Origin: Seminavis robusta
Lineage: Eukaryota; Bacillariophyta; Bacillariophyceae; Naviculales; Naviculaceae
Length of the DNA: 64,000 nt
NCBI GenBank assembly: GCA_903772945.1
Contig: CAICTM010000009.1
Location: 1 to 64,000 of the forward strand
Reading direction: 5' to 3'
How positions within the stretch are numbered: position 1 is the stretch's first letter; each line of letters begins with the position of its first letter. Both the position numbers and the translations under genes were made by a program. A model generated the notes under the pieces. The model ran no database searches. It worked only from the letters and a program-made list of their open reading frames with translations, and was not told the origin of the DNA. This document shows, in pieces, positions 33,716 to 44,351 of this stretch.

Positions 33716-34217
33716 ACGGCTGGGACAACCGCTTCAGGCTGGGACAACCGCTTCAGGCCGGGACAACCGCTTCAGGCTGGGACACTGCTCCAGCTCCAGG
33801 CTGGGATAACCACTTCAGGCTGGGACAACAGCTCCAGCTTCAGGCTGGGACAACAGCTCCAGCTCCAGGCTGGGATAATCAATTCAGGCTGGGACAACAG
33901 CTACAGCTTCAGGCTGGGACAACAGCTACAGCTCCAGGCTGGGATAACCACTTCAGGCTGGGACAAACAGCTTCAGGCTGGGACAACCGCTTCAGGCGGG
34001 ACAACAGCTACAGCTTCAGGCTGGGACAACAGCTACAAGGCTGGGACAACAGCTATACTACAGGCTGGGAAACAGCTCAGGCTGGGACAACAGCTTAGGC
34101 TGGGACAACAGCTCCAGGCTGGGACAACAGCTACAACAGCTGGGGGGTGGGGGGGGGGGAGGGGGAGGGAATACAACAAGCTGGGATCACAGCTACAGCT
34201 ACGGGCTGGGACAACAG
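33716..34217. repeat. Minisatellite of GGCTGGGACAAC units
   Basis: About two dozen imperfect tandem units built on AGGCTGGGACAACAGCT with insertions such as CCAGCTCC and CGCTTC. Unit length varies from about 17 to 27 bp. A G-run of about ten lies near 34143-34160. No open frame covers the array. Confidence 0.9.
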
Positions 34218-35310
34218 CTCCCAGCTGCCACCCTACTACCGGTACCATACCAGAGAGGTGCTGGCCCTCATTTTTGCTGAGTTGGATTTCCTATTGCTGT
34301 TGTTGTAGAGAGGTATAATTTCCAGTGCATTCTCGAATCAAGCAGTGGGCATTGTGATGAGTAACTTGCTTCCAGCCGATTCTTGACCACAGGATTAATT
34401 CTATCAGGCAGTTGCTGTATCTCTTTGCGTATGAAGCCGTTTGGTGGAAGCACCATTGGTACGATTCCCAGCCCTTTTATCATGATCACGGAGCATGACA
34501 GGTGGTACTTCGTTCCTTGGTGCTTTTTCATGCTGAGAATTTTGACGGTGGCAACGCTTTGGGAGATGGTGTTGATGCTGCTCGGTGAACGTTCTTGTGG
34601 TTCTTGGATGCCATTATTGGTCTCTTCTTGTACTGAATTCACTGAGAATGGTATTGGTTCATGTGGTAGTCCTCTTGTAGCTCCACTGTTGACTGACTAC
34701 TCCTGTTGCACATTCTTCTGATACAGGGTACCATACAACCACTTCCAACTTTGTTTTCACCGATCTTGACACAGCTTCCATCACCAGTCCTCGGTTACTC
34801 ATCCTGTACCAGTAGCCTTCTTCGATCCCTGCTATGCTTCAAGAGAGAGTAATAGTACACTACTTGCAGTTCTTGGTAGCTAGGACTACTGTAGTAGTAG
34901 TAACACCACTTCGAAGCTTTGTTTGTTTTAATGGACCGCCAATGACAGCCTCATCAGTAAAGCATCGTGTGAAGCACTGACTGGGCTCTGGGAGCTGCTT
35001 TGAGTAAAGCACTCACTCGTGATCTTTTCATGGCCAACGGTGCGTCAAAAGATCTCTCTAGCTAGAGGTTGGCCTCAGACCGAACCTTCCTGCCCTAATT
35101 TCTTCCACTTGAAAAGAAACCCGGAAAAGGCCATCAAAAATGGTTCGATCAACGTCATCTTTTCTTTCTTCAACCTCGGCACTTCAACTTGTGTTTGATC
35201 GGCAGGGGTTGATGATGGATGAGTGTGCCTTGTGCCTTGGCAAATCAGGATGGAATTGTATACTATTTCCTTTTTATTCAGCACTGTACCTTTCAAGTAG
35301 TTTGTTGACG

Positions 35311-37484
35311 ATGAAGATCCAGTGTCTGCAATTAGCGCTGCTGTCGTTGAGCACGGCCACTTCTTTGGCATTTGTGAATCAGCCAACTTCGTTTGCTGCT
35401 TCAGTCAAGTCCGTCAGTGACAATAAGAGCAAGAATGTGTTGTTGTCCATGTCAAGCACGAGCGAAATGGAAGACGCTGCGACGTTCGAAGAATTGAGTC
35501 TCCCGGCTCGTGCGGGACGTCCCCTGAAGGTGGCCATTGCGGGAGGAGGCGTGGGCGGATTGACGGCCGCTCTTTGCATGCTCAAAAAGGGATTCGACGT
35601 CACGGTCTACGAAAAAACCGCCGCCTTTGCCAGATTCGGGGGTCCCATCCAATTCGCCTCCAATGCACTCTCCGTGCTCAAAGAAATTGACGATGAACTC
35701 TTCGATAGAGTCATGGAAAAGTTCACTTTTACAGGAACTAGAGTGTGTGGAATCAAAGATGGTCGGTACCAGTACAGCAGACACCACTTTTAAAAATTGG
35801 GCGTCGCGACAATTTCTAACTGTCTTTTCCCTTTTTCTTCCCCTTTCATTTTCAACATTCATAGGACTGAGATCCGATGGTTCTTTCCGAATGACCGATG
35901 ATGCCTTGGATTATGTCTTCAATCCTGATGCTCCGGCTGATTGGTTTGTCAAATTCCCACTCAAGGTAAGCACAAGAGAAACAGGAAAACAATCTATCTA
36001 AAAGATTTTCCTCTTGTCCTGTTGTCCTGTTGTGCTAACTCTTTGCAATCCGCAAATTTTGATACATACGGTGTAGGAATGCGCCGATCTCTATGGGCTG
36101 CCATACACGGGAGTCATTGATCGACCTGATTTGCAAGAAATCCTCATTGATGAATGCACCAAAATCAATCCAAACTTTATCAAGAATGGGAATCCGGTCG
36201 AGAGCTACACGGATCACGGAAAGGGAAATGGTGTCACGGTCAATCTCGCCGATGGATCTACCGCCGATGCCGATGTCCTCGTAGGAAGTGACGGAATCTG
36301 GTCCGCCATTCGATGCCAAATGTACGGAGAAGGAGACATCAAAAAGACTAGCGCCAACAAATTGAAACGACAAGGTTGCGATTATTCAGGATACACCGTA
36401 TTTGCAGGAGAGACCGTCATCAAAACAGAAGACTACTACGAAACAGGATACAAGGTATACATTGGACCCAAGAGATACTTTGTCACCAGTGATGTCGGTC
36501 AGGGACGTGTCCAATGGTACGCATTTTTCGCCTTGCCACCTGGTTCCAAAAAGGCACCCAGTGGTTGGGGAGGATCCACACGAGACGAACAAGCAGATCC
36601 CGGAGAGAACCTCGTCGATTACATCAAGTCATTGCACGAAGGATGGTCTGACGAAGTCTTTACCATTCTTGATGCCACTCCACCAGAGAGTGTGGAACAA
36701 CGGGATCTCTACGACCGTGCACCAGAGTTCTTGAGAAGTTGGGCCGACGGGAACGTTGTGTTGATGGGAGATGCCGTTCGTGAGTAGCTAGCTTGTCGGT
36801 GGAACTTTGTATGGCTGTCTGATGGTGTCGGATCTCTCAATGGTGTGTCTTTCTTGTCCTCCCATTCTCTTTTTACGATCAGACGCCATGATGCCCAATC
36901 TTGGTCAGGGTGGATGTCAGGCCATTGAGGACGCCTACGTGCTTTCCGAAAAGCTCGCTGCAACCAAGAGTACCAAGGATATCCAAGGCAATCTGCAAAA
37001 GTTCTACAGAGAGCGAATCCTCCGTGTCAGTATTGTCCAGTTCCTGAGTCGTTTGGCCAGCGATCTCATCATCAATGCTTTTGATACTCCTTGGAGTCCA
37101 CACGATAACCTTGGACAGACATGGAAGAGTTACTTAACGTTCTTCTGGAAGGTAAGAGCCCATGCAAACGTTGTGGTAGTAGTGTACTAAACTTTGGTCA
37201 TATATATTGCACCCCGCTCAACCAAAATCTCCTCCAAACACTGCTCATAGCCCGTCCTCCAATACATGATTTTCCCACTGCAATTTGCCTACTTGTACTC
37301 CTATTACCCGTCAGGAAGCATCCGGGAAATTGCTGCCGAGCTCAACGAGAAGTGGAAGACCAAGCACATGGAAGAGGCAGAAGACGCCTTTGCTCTGGTA
37401 CGAGAAGAAGGAGTTCAAATCTCTGGTCCATCGTTTTTCCAAAAGGCGGAGACCCCCGAAACTGTTTTGGCTGCCAAGAAATAG
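35311..37484 (+). CDS. ZEP: Zeaxanthin epoxidase, plastid-targeted
   Basis: Five exons, 35311-35761, 35865-35965, 36077-36779, 36883-37151 and 37251-37484, give 585 residues. The N-terminus is a signal peptide ending SLA|FVN, the heterokont plastid presequence signature, followed by a Ser-rich transit part. The Rossmann motif IAGGGVGGLTAALCMLKKG binds FAD. GGPIQFASNAL, VGSDGIWSAIR and GDAVHAMMPNLGQGG (the second FAD site) identify a class A flavin monooxygenase of the ZEP type. It would epoxidise zeaxanthin or diatoxanthin in the thylakoid, reversing the photoprotective xanthophyll cycle. There is no FHA domain of the plant kind at the C-terminus. The first donor is the weak GTCGGT; it is chosen because frame and family alignment demand it. 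Confidence 0.9.
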
Positions 37485-38062
37485 AAAAAGCGGCGGCAGG
37501 AAGGTGCCATGCAACGTGGAAACAAGAAGATGCTAGGGGCTAGAAACATTGAGTTCATTGTATAGCTAGCAGTTCAATTTATTTCAAACTAATGAATAAC
37601 TGAATGACCATATTCATTGAGTGAAGCAATGAAGTGATGCCGGTATTACAATAGGGAGCTTCCCACTGCTTTCTTGGAGGATTGTCAGGGTGGGTGGTGC
37701 CACCACCAGCTCAATACTCTTGTGATGCCGCCACCCCCAGTTCATAATGTCGCTGCAACCATTCCACCACGATGACGGATCGGGCCGTTTTAAAGGCAAG
37801 TTCAGTGGAGCTAGCACCAGGGACGCAATGTCTCATGAGGATGATGGTCCAAAGCGTGATGCCATCCCCCCCCGAACACTAATGAGATGGAGTTCGTTGT
37901 TTACTGGCTGTGGAAAACAATTTGCCTTCCATCGGTTGCACCAACAGATGGGCTCTACACTTTCTATCCCGAGGTTTTCGGATACCAGTGGTAGGTTTGT
38001 CTAATGACATACCGTACATGGCACTATAGCTATAATAGATGTTTTGCGTTTCAAGTTGCGTT
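37485..38062. other. Intergenic between convergent plastid genes
   Basis: Lies between the 3' ends of ZEP and cpSRP54. An open frame at 37747-38004 is not convincing. Nothing else seen. Confidence 0.45.
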
Positions 38063-39934
38063 TTATCCAAAACCACCGCCACCACCTCGGCCTCTTTTCT
38101 TGTTCTTTTTGGCAGCCCTTCTTGAGGCACGATTGCCACTCATGGCCGCCATGTCTTGCATATCCGGCGGGGCACCTCCTCCTCCTCCCGCCATGGCCGC
38201 CTCCATGGCTTCCGGACCTCCCATTTGTTTTTGCATTCGACTCATCATGGTTCTCATTCGTTGGAATTCACTCATGAACTGCAATCCGTCCTCAAAATCA
38301 TTGCCAGAGCCTTTGGTGATTCGCGTGATGCGTGATCGTGCCGTGGGATGATTGATCAACAGCTCCGGTTCGGCTCGTTCCGTTTTTGTCATGCTGTTGA
38401 TCATGGCTTCGTTCTTTTTGAGTCTGGCTTCAACTTCTCTCATTTTGTTCATGTTGAGTTGTCCGGCCATGCCGGGCATCATTTTGGCGACTCCGGCAAG
38501 GTTTCCCATTTTGGAAACGAGTTTGGATTGTTTGACAAAGTCATCGAAATCGAATCGCGCCTCTAGCATTTTCTTTTGCATTTCGGCGGCTTCTTTATCG
38601 GAGACTTCGGCGGCTGCCTTTTCGACGAGACTTACGACATCTCCCATGCCCAGGATGCGACTAGCCATTCGGTCGGGATAGAAGGGTTCCAAATCTGCCG
38701 TTTTTTCTCCGGTTCCAACAAATTTGATGGGTTTTCCACTGACACCTCTCACACTGACGGCGGCTCCTCCACGAGAATCACCATCCATTTTGGTGAGAAT
38801 GGCTCCTGTAATGCCGACGGCCGAGTCAAATGCTGCCGTCAAGGACGCTGCTTCTTGTCCCGTCATGGCATCCACCACGAGTAGTGTTTCATCCGGTTTG
38901 ACAGTTTCTTTGATTCTTTTGAGTTCCGTCATGAGATCTTTGTCAATGATTTGCCGACCAGCCGTATCGACAAGCACTGTATCGTATCCTTCATTGGCAG
39001 CCTTTTGTAGCGCTTCTCTGGCAATATCGACGGGGTTGGCATCGGTTCCTTTGGAGAATACATCTACTTGTATGGATTCTCCAAGAATCTCCAACTGTTT
39101 GATGGCAGCTGGACGGTAGACATCTGCGGCGACGAGCAATACCTTTCTCTGTCGTTTTGGCAATTTGGATGCCAATTGTGTTTCTTGGTCGTCTTCTGGA
39201 TTGACAGCATCGTAATCGACTTCCCGTTCTTTGAGGTACAATGCCAGCTTTCCTGCAGCAGTGGTTTTACCGGCACCCTGCAATCCTGCCAACAGCACTA
39301 CGGTGGGTTTGTCTTTGGTGAAAGCCAGAGTGGCGGCCGGCTTGTATGTTTGTTGCGTACTCTTTGCTGTAGCGGAATCTCCTCCCATCATGTCTAGTAG
39401 TTCGTCGTACATGGCTTTAATGAATTGTTGTTCCGCCGTGACGCCCTCCATGACTTCCTTTCCTAGACTTCTGGATTTGACTCCATCAATGAGAGTATCG
39501 GCCACATTGACATTGACATCCGCATCCAACAAAGCACGACGGACTCCTCGAAGCGCTGGCTTGACACTGGCTTCCGTGATCCTTCATACATAATAATGTA
39601 CATTTTATGGCATGGGTAAGATGAGAAAAGGGTACAGTTGGCTAGCTAGTAGAGTGAGTGAGTGACTGACTTACTTCTGTTTGGGTCCCAACTGTTTGGC
39701 AATGGATGAAATGGCTTCAGTGAGCTGATCAAACATCATATTCAGCTGAGTGCCACTGCCACTGCCACTGCCACATCTGCTTGGGCTTTTGCTGTGTGAT
39801 TGTGACACGGATGCATATGGTGACAAGAAGGAAGAAGAACTGGAACTACACAAGGAGAAAGCATAGACGCCATTTGTGGCTGACCAACTCCACATCCACA
39901 GCAGCCCCACAAGCAACGCCACTGGCGACTTCAT
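38063..39934 (-). CDS. cpSRP54: Chloroplast signal recognition particle GTPase cpSRP54
   Basis: Two exons, 39934-39675 and 39581-38063, are joined as QK|ITEASVKPALRGVRRALLDADV by a GTAAGT intron of 93 nt; 592 residues. A signal peptide ends VYA|FSL and a Ser-rich transit peptide follows. The N/G domain has the P-loop GLQGAGKTT, DTAGRQ, LTKMDGDSRGG and GTGEK. The Met-rich M domain (MPGMAGQLNMNKMREVE, MRTMMSRMQKQMGG) binds signal sequences. A Gly-rich basic tail (KKNKKRGRGGGGGFG) closes the protein. Closest to Ffh/cpSRP54, it would deliver thylakoid membrane proteins such as light-harvesting proteins. Confidence 0.92.
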
Positions 39935-40371
39935 CTTGACTTGAAGAGGTTCGATTCCTCCCCTCTTATTGCTTGCTAGCTTGCTAATAACCCTCTTTGG
40001 ATTGATCCACTGTTGGCTAGGTCCAGTACAGTACTGTAGAGGGAGCTTTGACTCTCTGACTAAGCTTTGAGTTGGGGCACCCTGCACCCTTGGTCCTACT
40101 AGCTTGGTGAGCCTGATTGGAATGATGGATGATCTGACGTCAGTGGTTGAAACACGGATAGTGCTGGACTCGTGAGTGATCATTCACCATTGAGATCTTT
40201 GGTGTCAAGATTGCTGTGCCGATGTGCCGATGGTTGGTTGTTGTTGAGGCTTCGAAGATCCATAAAAAAGATACCATTGCTCCATTCATTCCATTTACCT
40301 AGACTATCTAGCTAGTCTATCTCTATCTCTTGTATCTATTTTCAACAGACAGTAACAGTACTAGTATCAGT
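39935..40371. promoter_or_regulatory. Divergent promoter, cpSRP54 / CRAL-TRIO-like gene
   Basis: A head-to-head interval of 437 bp. A run of TCTATCTCTATCTCTTGTATC lies just before the plus-strand start. No further motif can be supported. Confidence 0.4.
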
Positions 40372-41304
40372 ATGCCCCCTTATTCCAGTTCGTGTCTGGT
40401 GTTGTTGTTGGCTGTCAGCAGCCTTGTGTCTCCGTCGAGTGGTCTGATTGCCAGCGAGCCAGTGTCCGCTTTGTTGAAGACTCATGCCGACGGGATCTCC
40501 AAGCTCAAGTCCATTTGTGCGGAGCAGTTGGGTCCTGCCGCTTTGGAATCAGAGCCGTACTCCAATGACGTCTTTTTCTTGCGTTATTGCTTGTCATCAC
40601 CAGAGGAATCCGAACAAACTGATCGCTTACAAACCAATCTAGCTTGGAGATCGTCTTCTGCCGGTCAATCCATTTGTCAAGCTGCCACTACCGCCTTGGC
40701 ACAAGCTACCCAACAAGGTGGATGGGATAACGCGCCCGTAATCAACGCGGCTCCTCATTCCGACTTGATTACCAAGTATATCACTCCTTCCAATGTCGTT
40801 ACTACCACATCCAATCAACAAGATCTCGTTTATTGCATTCGGGCCGGACAAATTGATGACGTGGCGCTCATGGATGCAGTCTCCATCCCACAAATGGTCG
40901 ATTTTTTTCTGTACGCCAAAGAAATCAATGCGCAAGTCGCCAATCAACGATCTCTCCAGTCGGACAAGCTCGTCTGTGTCGTCACGGCCAATGATTTGGC
41001 CGGAGTCAAACTCGTGGGGGGATCGGCCGATTTCCGAAAGGCACTCGGAGAATCTAGCAAACAGGCCAATGACCTCTATCCAGCCACCAATGGTCCCACC
41101 CTACTACTCAATCTACCCAAATTGTTGTCGGCTCTTGTCAAGCTATTCACGCCACTCTTTTCACCAGAAGTCAAGGCCCGTCTGAAATTCGAACAAGGAC
41201 CGTTGAAAGACGTCGACGATCTACAGCAAGTGGCATCCACTGCTTCGGGGGCTGCACGATCCACATTCGTAAAACAGCTCGATGATATTGTTTACAGTGG
41301 CTGA
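40372..41304 (+). CDS. Secretory protein with CRAL-TRIO (Sec14)-like domain
   Basis: 310 residues from the first true ATG. A signal-like N-terminus (SSCLVLLLAVSSLVSPSSGL) precedes a domain whose middle and end resemble CRAL-TRIO lipid-binding proteins: LVYCIRAGQID, DKLVCVVTANDLAGVKL, TLLLNLPKLLSALVKLFTPL and FSPEVKARLKFEQGP. The latter two match the 'NxPxl...f...lspkt..Ki.f' part of the fold. Such domains carry phosphoinositides, tocopherol or retinoid-like lipids. The frame is intronless. The junction PSSGLIAS is not a clear ASAF site, so plastid targeting is possible but unproven. Confidence 0.65.
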   Translation: MPPYSSSCLVLLLAVSSLVSPSSGLIASEPVSALLKTHADGISKLKSICAEQLGPAALESEPYSNDVFFLRYCLSSPEESEQTDRLQTNLAWRSSSAGQSICQAATTALAQATQQGGWDNAPVINAAPHSDLITKYITPSNVVTTTSNQQDLVYCIRAGQIDDVALMDAVSIPQMVDFFLYAKEINAQVANQRSLQSDKLVCVVTANDLAGVKLVGGSADFRKALGESSKQANDLYPATNGPTLLLNLPKLLSALVKLFTPLFSPEVKARLKFEQGPLKDVDDLQQVASTASGAARSTFVKQLDDIVYSG

Positions 41305-42137
41305 TTTGATGTCATGAGTGATTGATGATGAAGAATCGAAACAAACCTCACGTGGATGCATGGTGAGAAACCCTTCTGGTGCCAACTGCTATAGCTAGCC
41401 GAAACTACTTAATCTTAATGCTTCTTACCCTTCCATGCCCTCCCATACTCATCGGTGTCCTAGCTAACTACATGTACTAGTACAATCTTCTATTATGCAG
41501 TGGAGAGAAGGCCACTATCGGTACAGGTGATTATACCGGTAATAGCTTGTTGGGACACCACGAACCTGGCTGATCCCTCGAGAGTCCAGTCCATAAAGAG
41601 CATTCATTATTGCATGCAGACTCTATTTGTCCCACGGAACCAAGCACACCCACAAGACATTGCTCCAAATAGGCCCTTCCGAAGCTTGAATGTCTTCTTT
41701 CCGCACTTACATGTTAGTCCATGGCCTTTTCTTTTCCACAATGGCATATGCAAGACATCCTTGCATTGCTGAGCCGTGACAGCCACAACACGGTACGAGG
41801 TACGGTACCGTAGCAGTCTCTTTGCAGTGTCTCGCGGACACATCCAATGGGTTTCTCGAGAACTCTGCCAGAACACCAAGATCTGAGACCCGAAGCGAAC
41901 GGCGCTCCCGGATCCCGGAGTCGAGTCCTGTTTGCTACTTAGAGTGCAAGAAAAGTACCAAGAAATCAAGTCACGATCTGGAGTCACGAATATAACAGAC
42001 AAATCAAAATTGCACCGACTAGCTTGAGAAAAGCCTTCATTTTTCGTCCCGACAACCACCTCGAACACTCCCTCGACGATCAACCTTCTCCTCTTGTTGT
42101 TGCTGCTGCTGTTGCTTTCTATTCGGTTGAAGAGACA
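41305..42137. other. Intergenic
   Basis: A minus-strand frame at 41607-42083 ends in a Cys/Lys-rich stretch (LTCKCGKKTFKL) that might be a decayed fragment. I do not support it as a gene. Nothing else seen. Confidence 0.4.
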
Positions 42138-44351
42138 ATGGCGAGAAAGCAGTCAGTACCAAAAAACCGTTTTTGGCACCACGTAAAGCCACCCAAAGCG
42201 AAACGTACCAGAAAGCCACGGCGATTTGACAACAATCCCTCTCCAGACAAACTCGTAGTCGAGAATTACGACCAGTATCAACCATCGAACCCACGAAGAT
42301 TGATCGATGAAAGCGGATTGAATGGAATGTCTTCTTCTCCCGATGGTTGTCCATCCCCTTCCTTTGGCATTCCCAGTCTCGCCGAGAACCCCAGCGTCGC
42401 GTCTCGAGTCGCGGCGCCAGAAAAGGAAGTCGTTGTCGCCCCCGAGACGCCCAAGGAACCATCTCTACCATCAAATGAAGATGTTGTCCAAACTTCTAGT
42501 ACATGTAACCAGAATGGAAGCGCTCTTGTCGCTGCAGCTGTTGCCGTCGCCTCGAAACCTCCCAACGAAAGTGAGTCGGACGAAAATGACGGTTCCAATG
42601 GCAAGTTCTCCGCAGACCCCAAGAGCAAGAGTCCTCACAGAAGTTTGGATGACGTCGAGTCCAAGACCCTACCAGCAGTAATCTTTGCTACCGGTATGAG
42701 CGACCGTCAACAACCGACTTCGCGTCCTCATCAAGAATTGGAGCAACCCGTAATGCCATTTTCGGAGGATGAAAATTTCGATATTGCTAGTCAGAATGGA
42801 AGCGTTCTTGATGGAGCTGGTGGAAACGGCGCTGGGGCAGACAATGCGACGCACGACAATTCCAGTTCGATGCTGGACGGTGGAAATAGTGACGACGGAA
42901 GCGCTCACGAGTCGACCACAAGCGGTGATGAAACAAAAAGTGCCATGGAATCACCGCCGGGTGGCTCAAGCGGTGGAAGCGCCAACCAGAAGAACGACAG
43001 CCCCAAACACCCAACGACATCTCCCTCTCCAGTGAAAGCCAAGGCCGACGAACCGTCACCAGGTGCAGGCCGATCGCGTCTTGCCCGCTCTCCTTCCTCC
43101 ACGTTGTTGGTACCTTCCGAAACCGGAGAGGAACAGGATGAGGGTCGAACTAGTATTACTTTGGAACCGCCTCGGGAGGAAATCGTGACTGTCCCTCACA
43201 CTGACATGGAAATTGAAGATGGTTCGGAAAATCATGGCAACGAAGCAGTCGAGCAAGCAGCTGGAGGGGGACTGGTAGATGAGTATCAAGAAGGAGCAAT
43301 CGAATCCTCTTTGGGTGGCTCAAGCTGTGGAAGCCCACCCCACCCCCACGACAACGACAACGACGAGATTCCTTTTGTTGCTGACGATGGTGCCGATGAT
43401 GGCCACGAGGATACTCCTTCCTTTGCTGACGGTGGTGCCAGCGGTGGTGCCGGCGATGCTGCCGACGATGGAGAAGAAATGGAGACTCAGAGCTCTTCCG
43501 GTGCCGAGGAGACTCCTGCCGCTGTTGAAGACGATGGCACCGGCGATGTTGCCGACGATGGAGAAGACTTGGAGACTCAGAGCTCTTCCGATGCCAAAGA
43601 CTCTGCTCAAGACGATGGGAGCGACTTCGAGGAAGACGGCGACAAAATCCGAAAGTCTCGTCTCAGTCTGCGCATAAGCACACAACGGATCAACGAAGCC
43701 TCAACGGCTGGCGACAGCAAACGGTTCAAGTGCTCGTGTGGCCATCCTGGTTCCTTCGAAACCAAGAATGGGCTCAAAAAGCATCAGCGAACCAAAACGT
43801 GCGGTGGCCAAGTCATGGAGGAGGACAAGAAGGCCAAGAAGGATACGAAGGCTACAATCGATCCAAAAGATCCCGCAACCAAGGTGACATTGACGGAAGT
43901 GGTCGAGCATTGCCGAGCGAAAGCGAAGAACGGCGGCATTGTGGAGGATGGCAAAGTACAGTGCCCGGAGTGCGAAAAGCACTATAAGGAGTCTCAGTCT
44001 GGCATTTGCAAGCACCTCCGAGATGCCCATGGTACTTTGTACAAGTGGGAAGTTGGAGACCCAACCGCAGCGAAAAAACGTGGACTTGCCGCATCCAACG
44101 AATCTCAGGCTAGAAAGAAGCCTCGCCAGAGCAACGAAAGAATGACGAACAGCGCGCTTACGAGAGCATTGCAACCGGGCAAAGCGGCAGTCAAGATCAG
44201 CTTTCGTCGTCTGGCTACATTTCTGGGTGGTACGGCAACAGATAAGAAACTCTGCTGTCATATCTGCAAATGTGTGACCACGGCAGGCCACATCCAGCGA
44301 CATCTGTCGGAAAATCATGGTGTGGCTTTTTCCTTGACGCGAAAGTGCTAG
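42138..44351 (+). CDS. Large disordered acidic protein with three C-terminal zinc-finger-like motifs
   Basis: 737 residues from MARKQSVPK (the frame is open to an earlier ATG at 42024). A basic start (KPPKAKRTRKPRR) resembles a nuclear or DNA-binding segment. Residues 60-520 are low-complexity, rich in Ser, Glu, Asp and Gly, with a near-repeat of ADDGEEMETQSSSGA / ADDGEDLETQSSSDA. The last 210 residues carry three Cys/His clusters: KCSCGHPGSF...KKHQRTKTC, CPECEKHYKES...CKHLRDAHG and CCHICKCVTTAGHIQRHLSENH. The second and third are C2H2-like. It is probably a nuclear chromatin or transcription factor. Family not recognised; intronless. Confidence 0.7.
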   Translation: MARKQSVPKNRFWHHVKPPKAKRTRKPRRFDNNPSPDKLVVENYDQYQPSNPRRLIDESGLNGMSSSPDGCPSPSFGIPSLAENPSVASRVAAPEKEVVVAPETPKEPSLPSNEDVVQTSSTCNQNGSALVAAAVAVASKPPNESESDENDGSNGKFSADPKSKSPHRSLDDVESKTLPAVIFATGMSDRQQPTSRPHQELEQPVMPFSEDENFDIASQNGSVLDGAGGNGAGADNATHDNSSSMLDGGNSDDGSAHESTTSGDETKSAMESPPGGSSGGSANQKNDSPKHPTTSPSPVKAKADEPSPGAGRSRLARSPSSTLLVPSETGEEQDEGRTSITLEPPREEIVTVPHTDMEIEDGSENHGNEAVEQAAGGGLVDEYQEGAIESSLGGSSCGSPPHPHDNDNDEIPFVADDGADDGHEDTPSFADGGASGGAGDAADDGEEMETQSSSGAEETPAAVEDDGTGDVADDGEDLETQSSSDAKDSAQDDGSDFEEDGDKIRKSRLSLRISTQRINEASTAGDSKRFKCSCGHPGSFETKNGLKKHQRTKTCGGQVMEEDKKAKKDTKATIDPKDPATKVTLTEVVEHCRAKAKNGGIVEDGKVQCPECEKHYKESQSGICKHLRDAHGTLYKWEVGDPTAAKKRGLAASNESQARKKPRQSNERMTNSALTRALQPGKAAVKISFRRLATFLGGTATDKKLCCHICKCVTTAGHIQRHLSENHGVAFSLTRKC

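Larger units (their letters stand above)
31728..35310. other. Gene-poor 3.6-kb interval
   Basis: No open frame looks like a real gene. It contains a GGTACC microsatellite (near 32233-32258), a GAATC/ATCGA tract near 32920-32960, and the minisatellite described separately. The short frames at 34268-34721 lack protein character. Confidence 0.5.

Noticed and set aside
39930-39965. T-arm-like sequence GAGGTTCGATTCCTC on the plus strand
   Set aside because: No A box, anticodon arm or acceptor stem can be found around it, and it lies in the 5' leader of the cpSRP54 gene.
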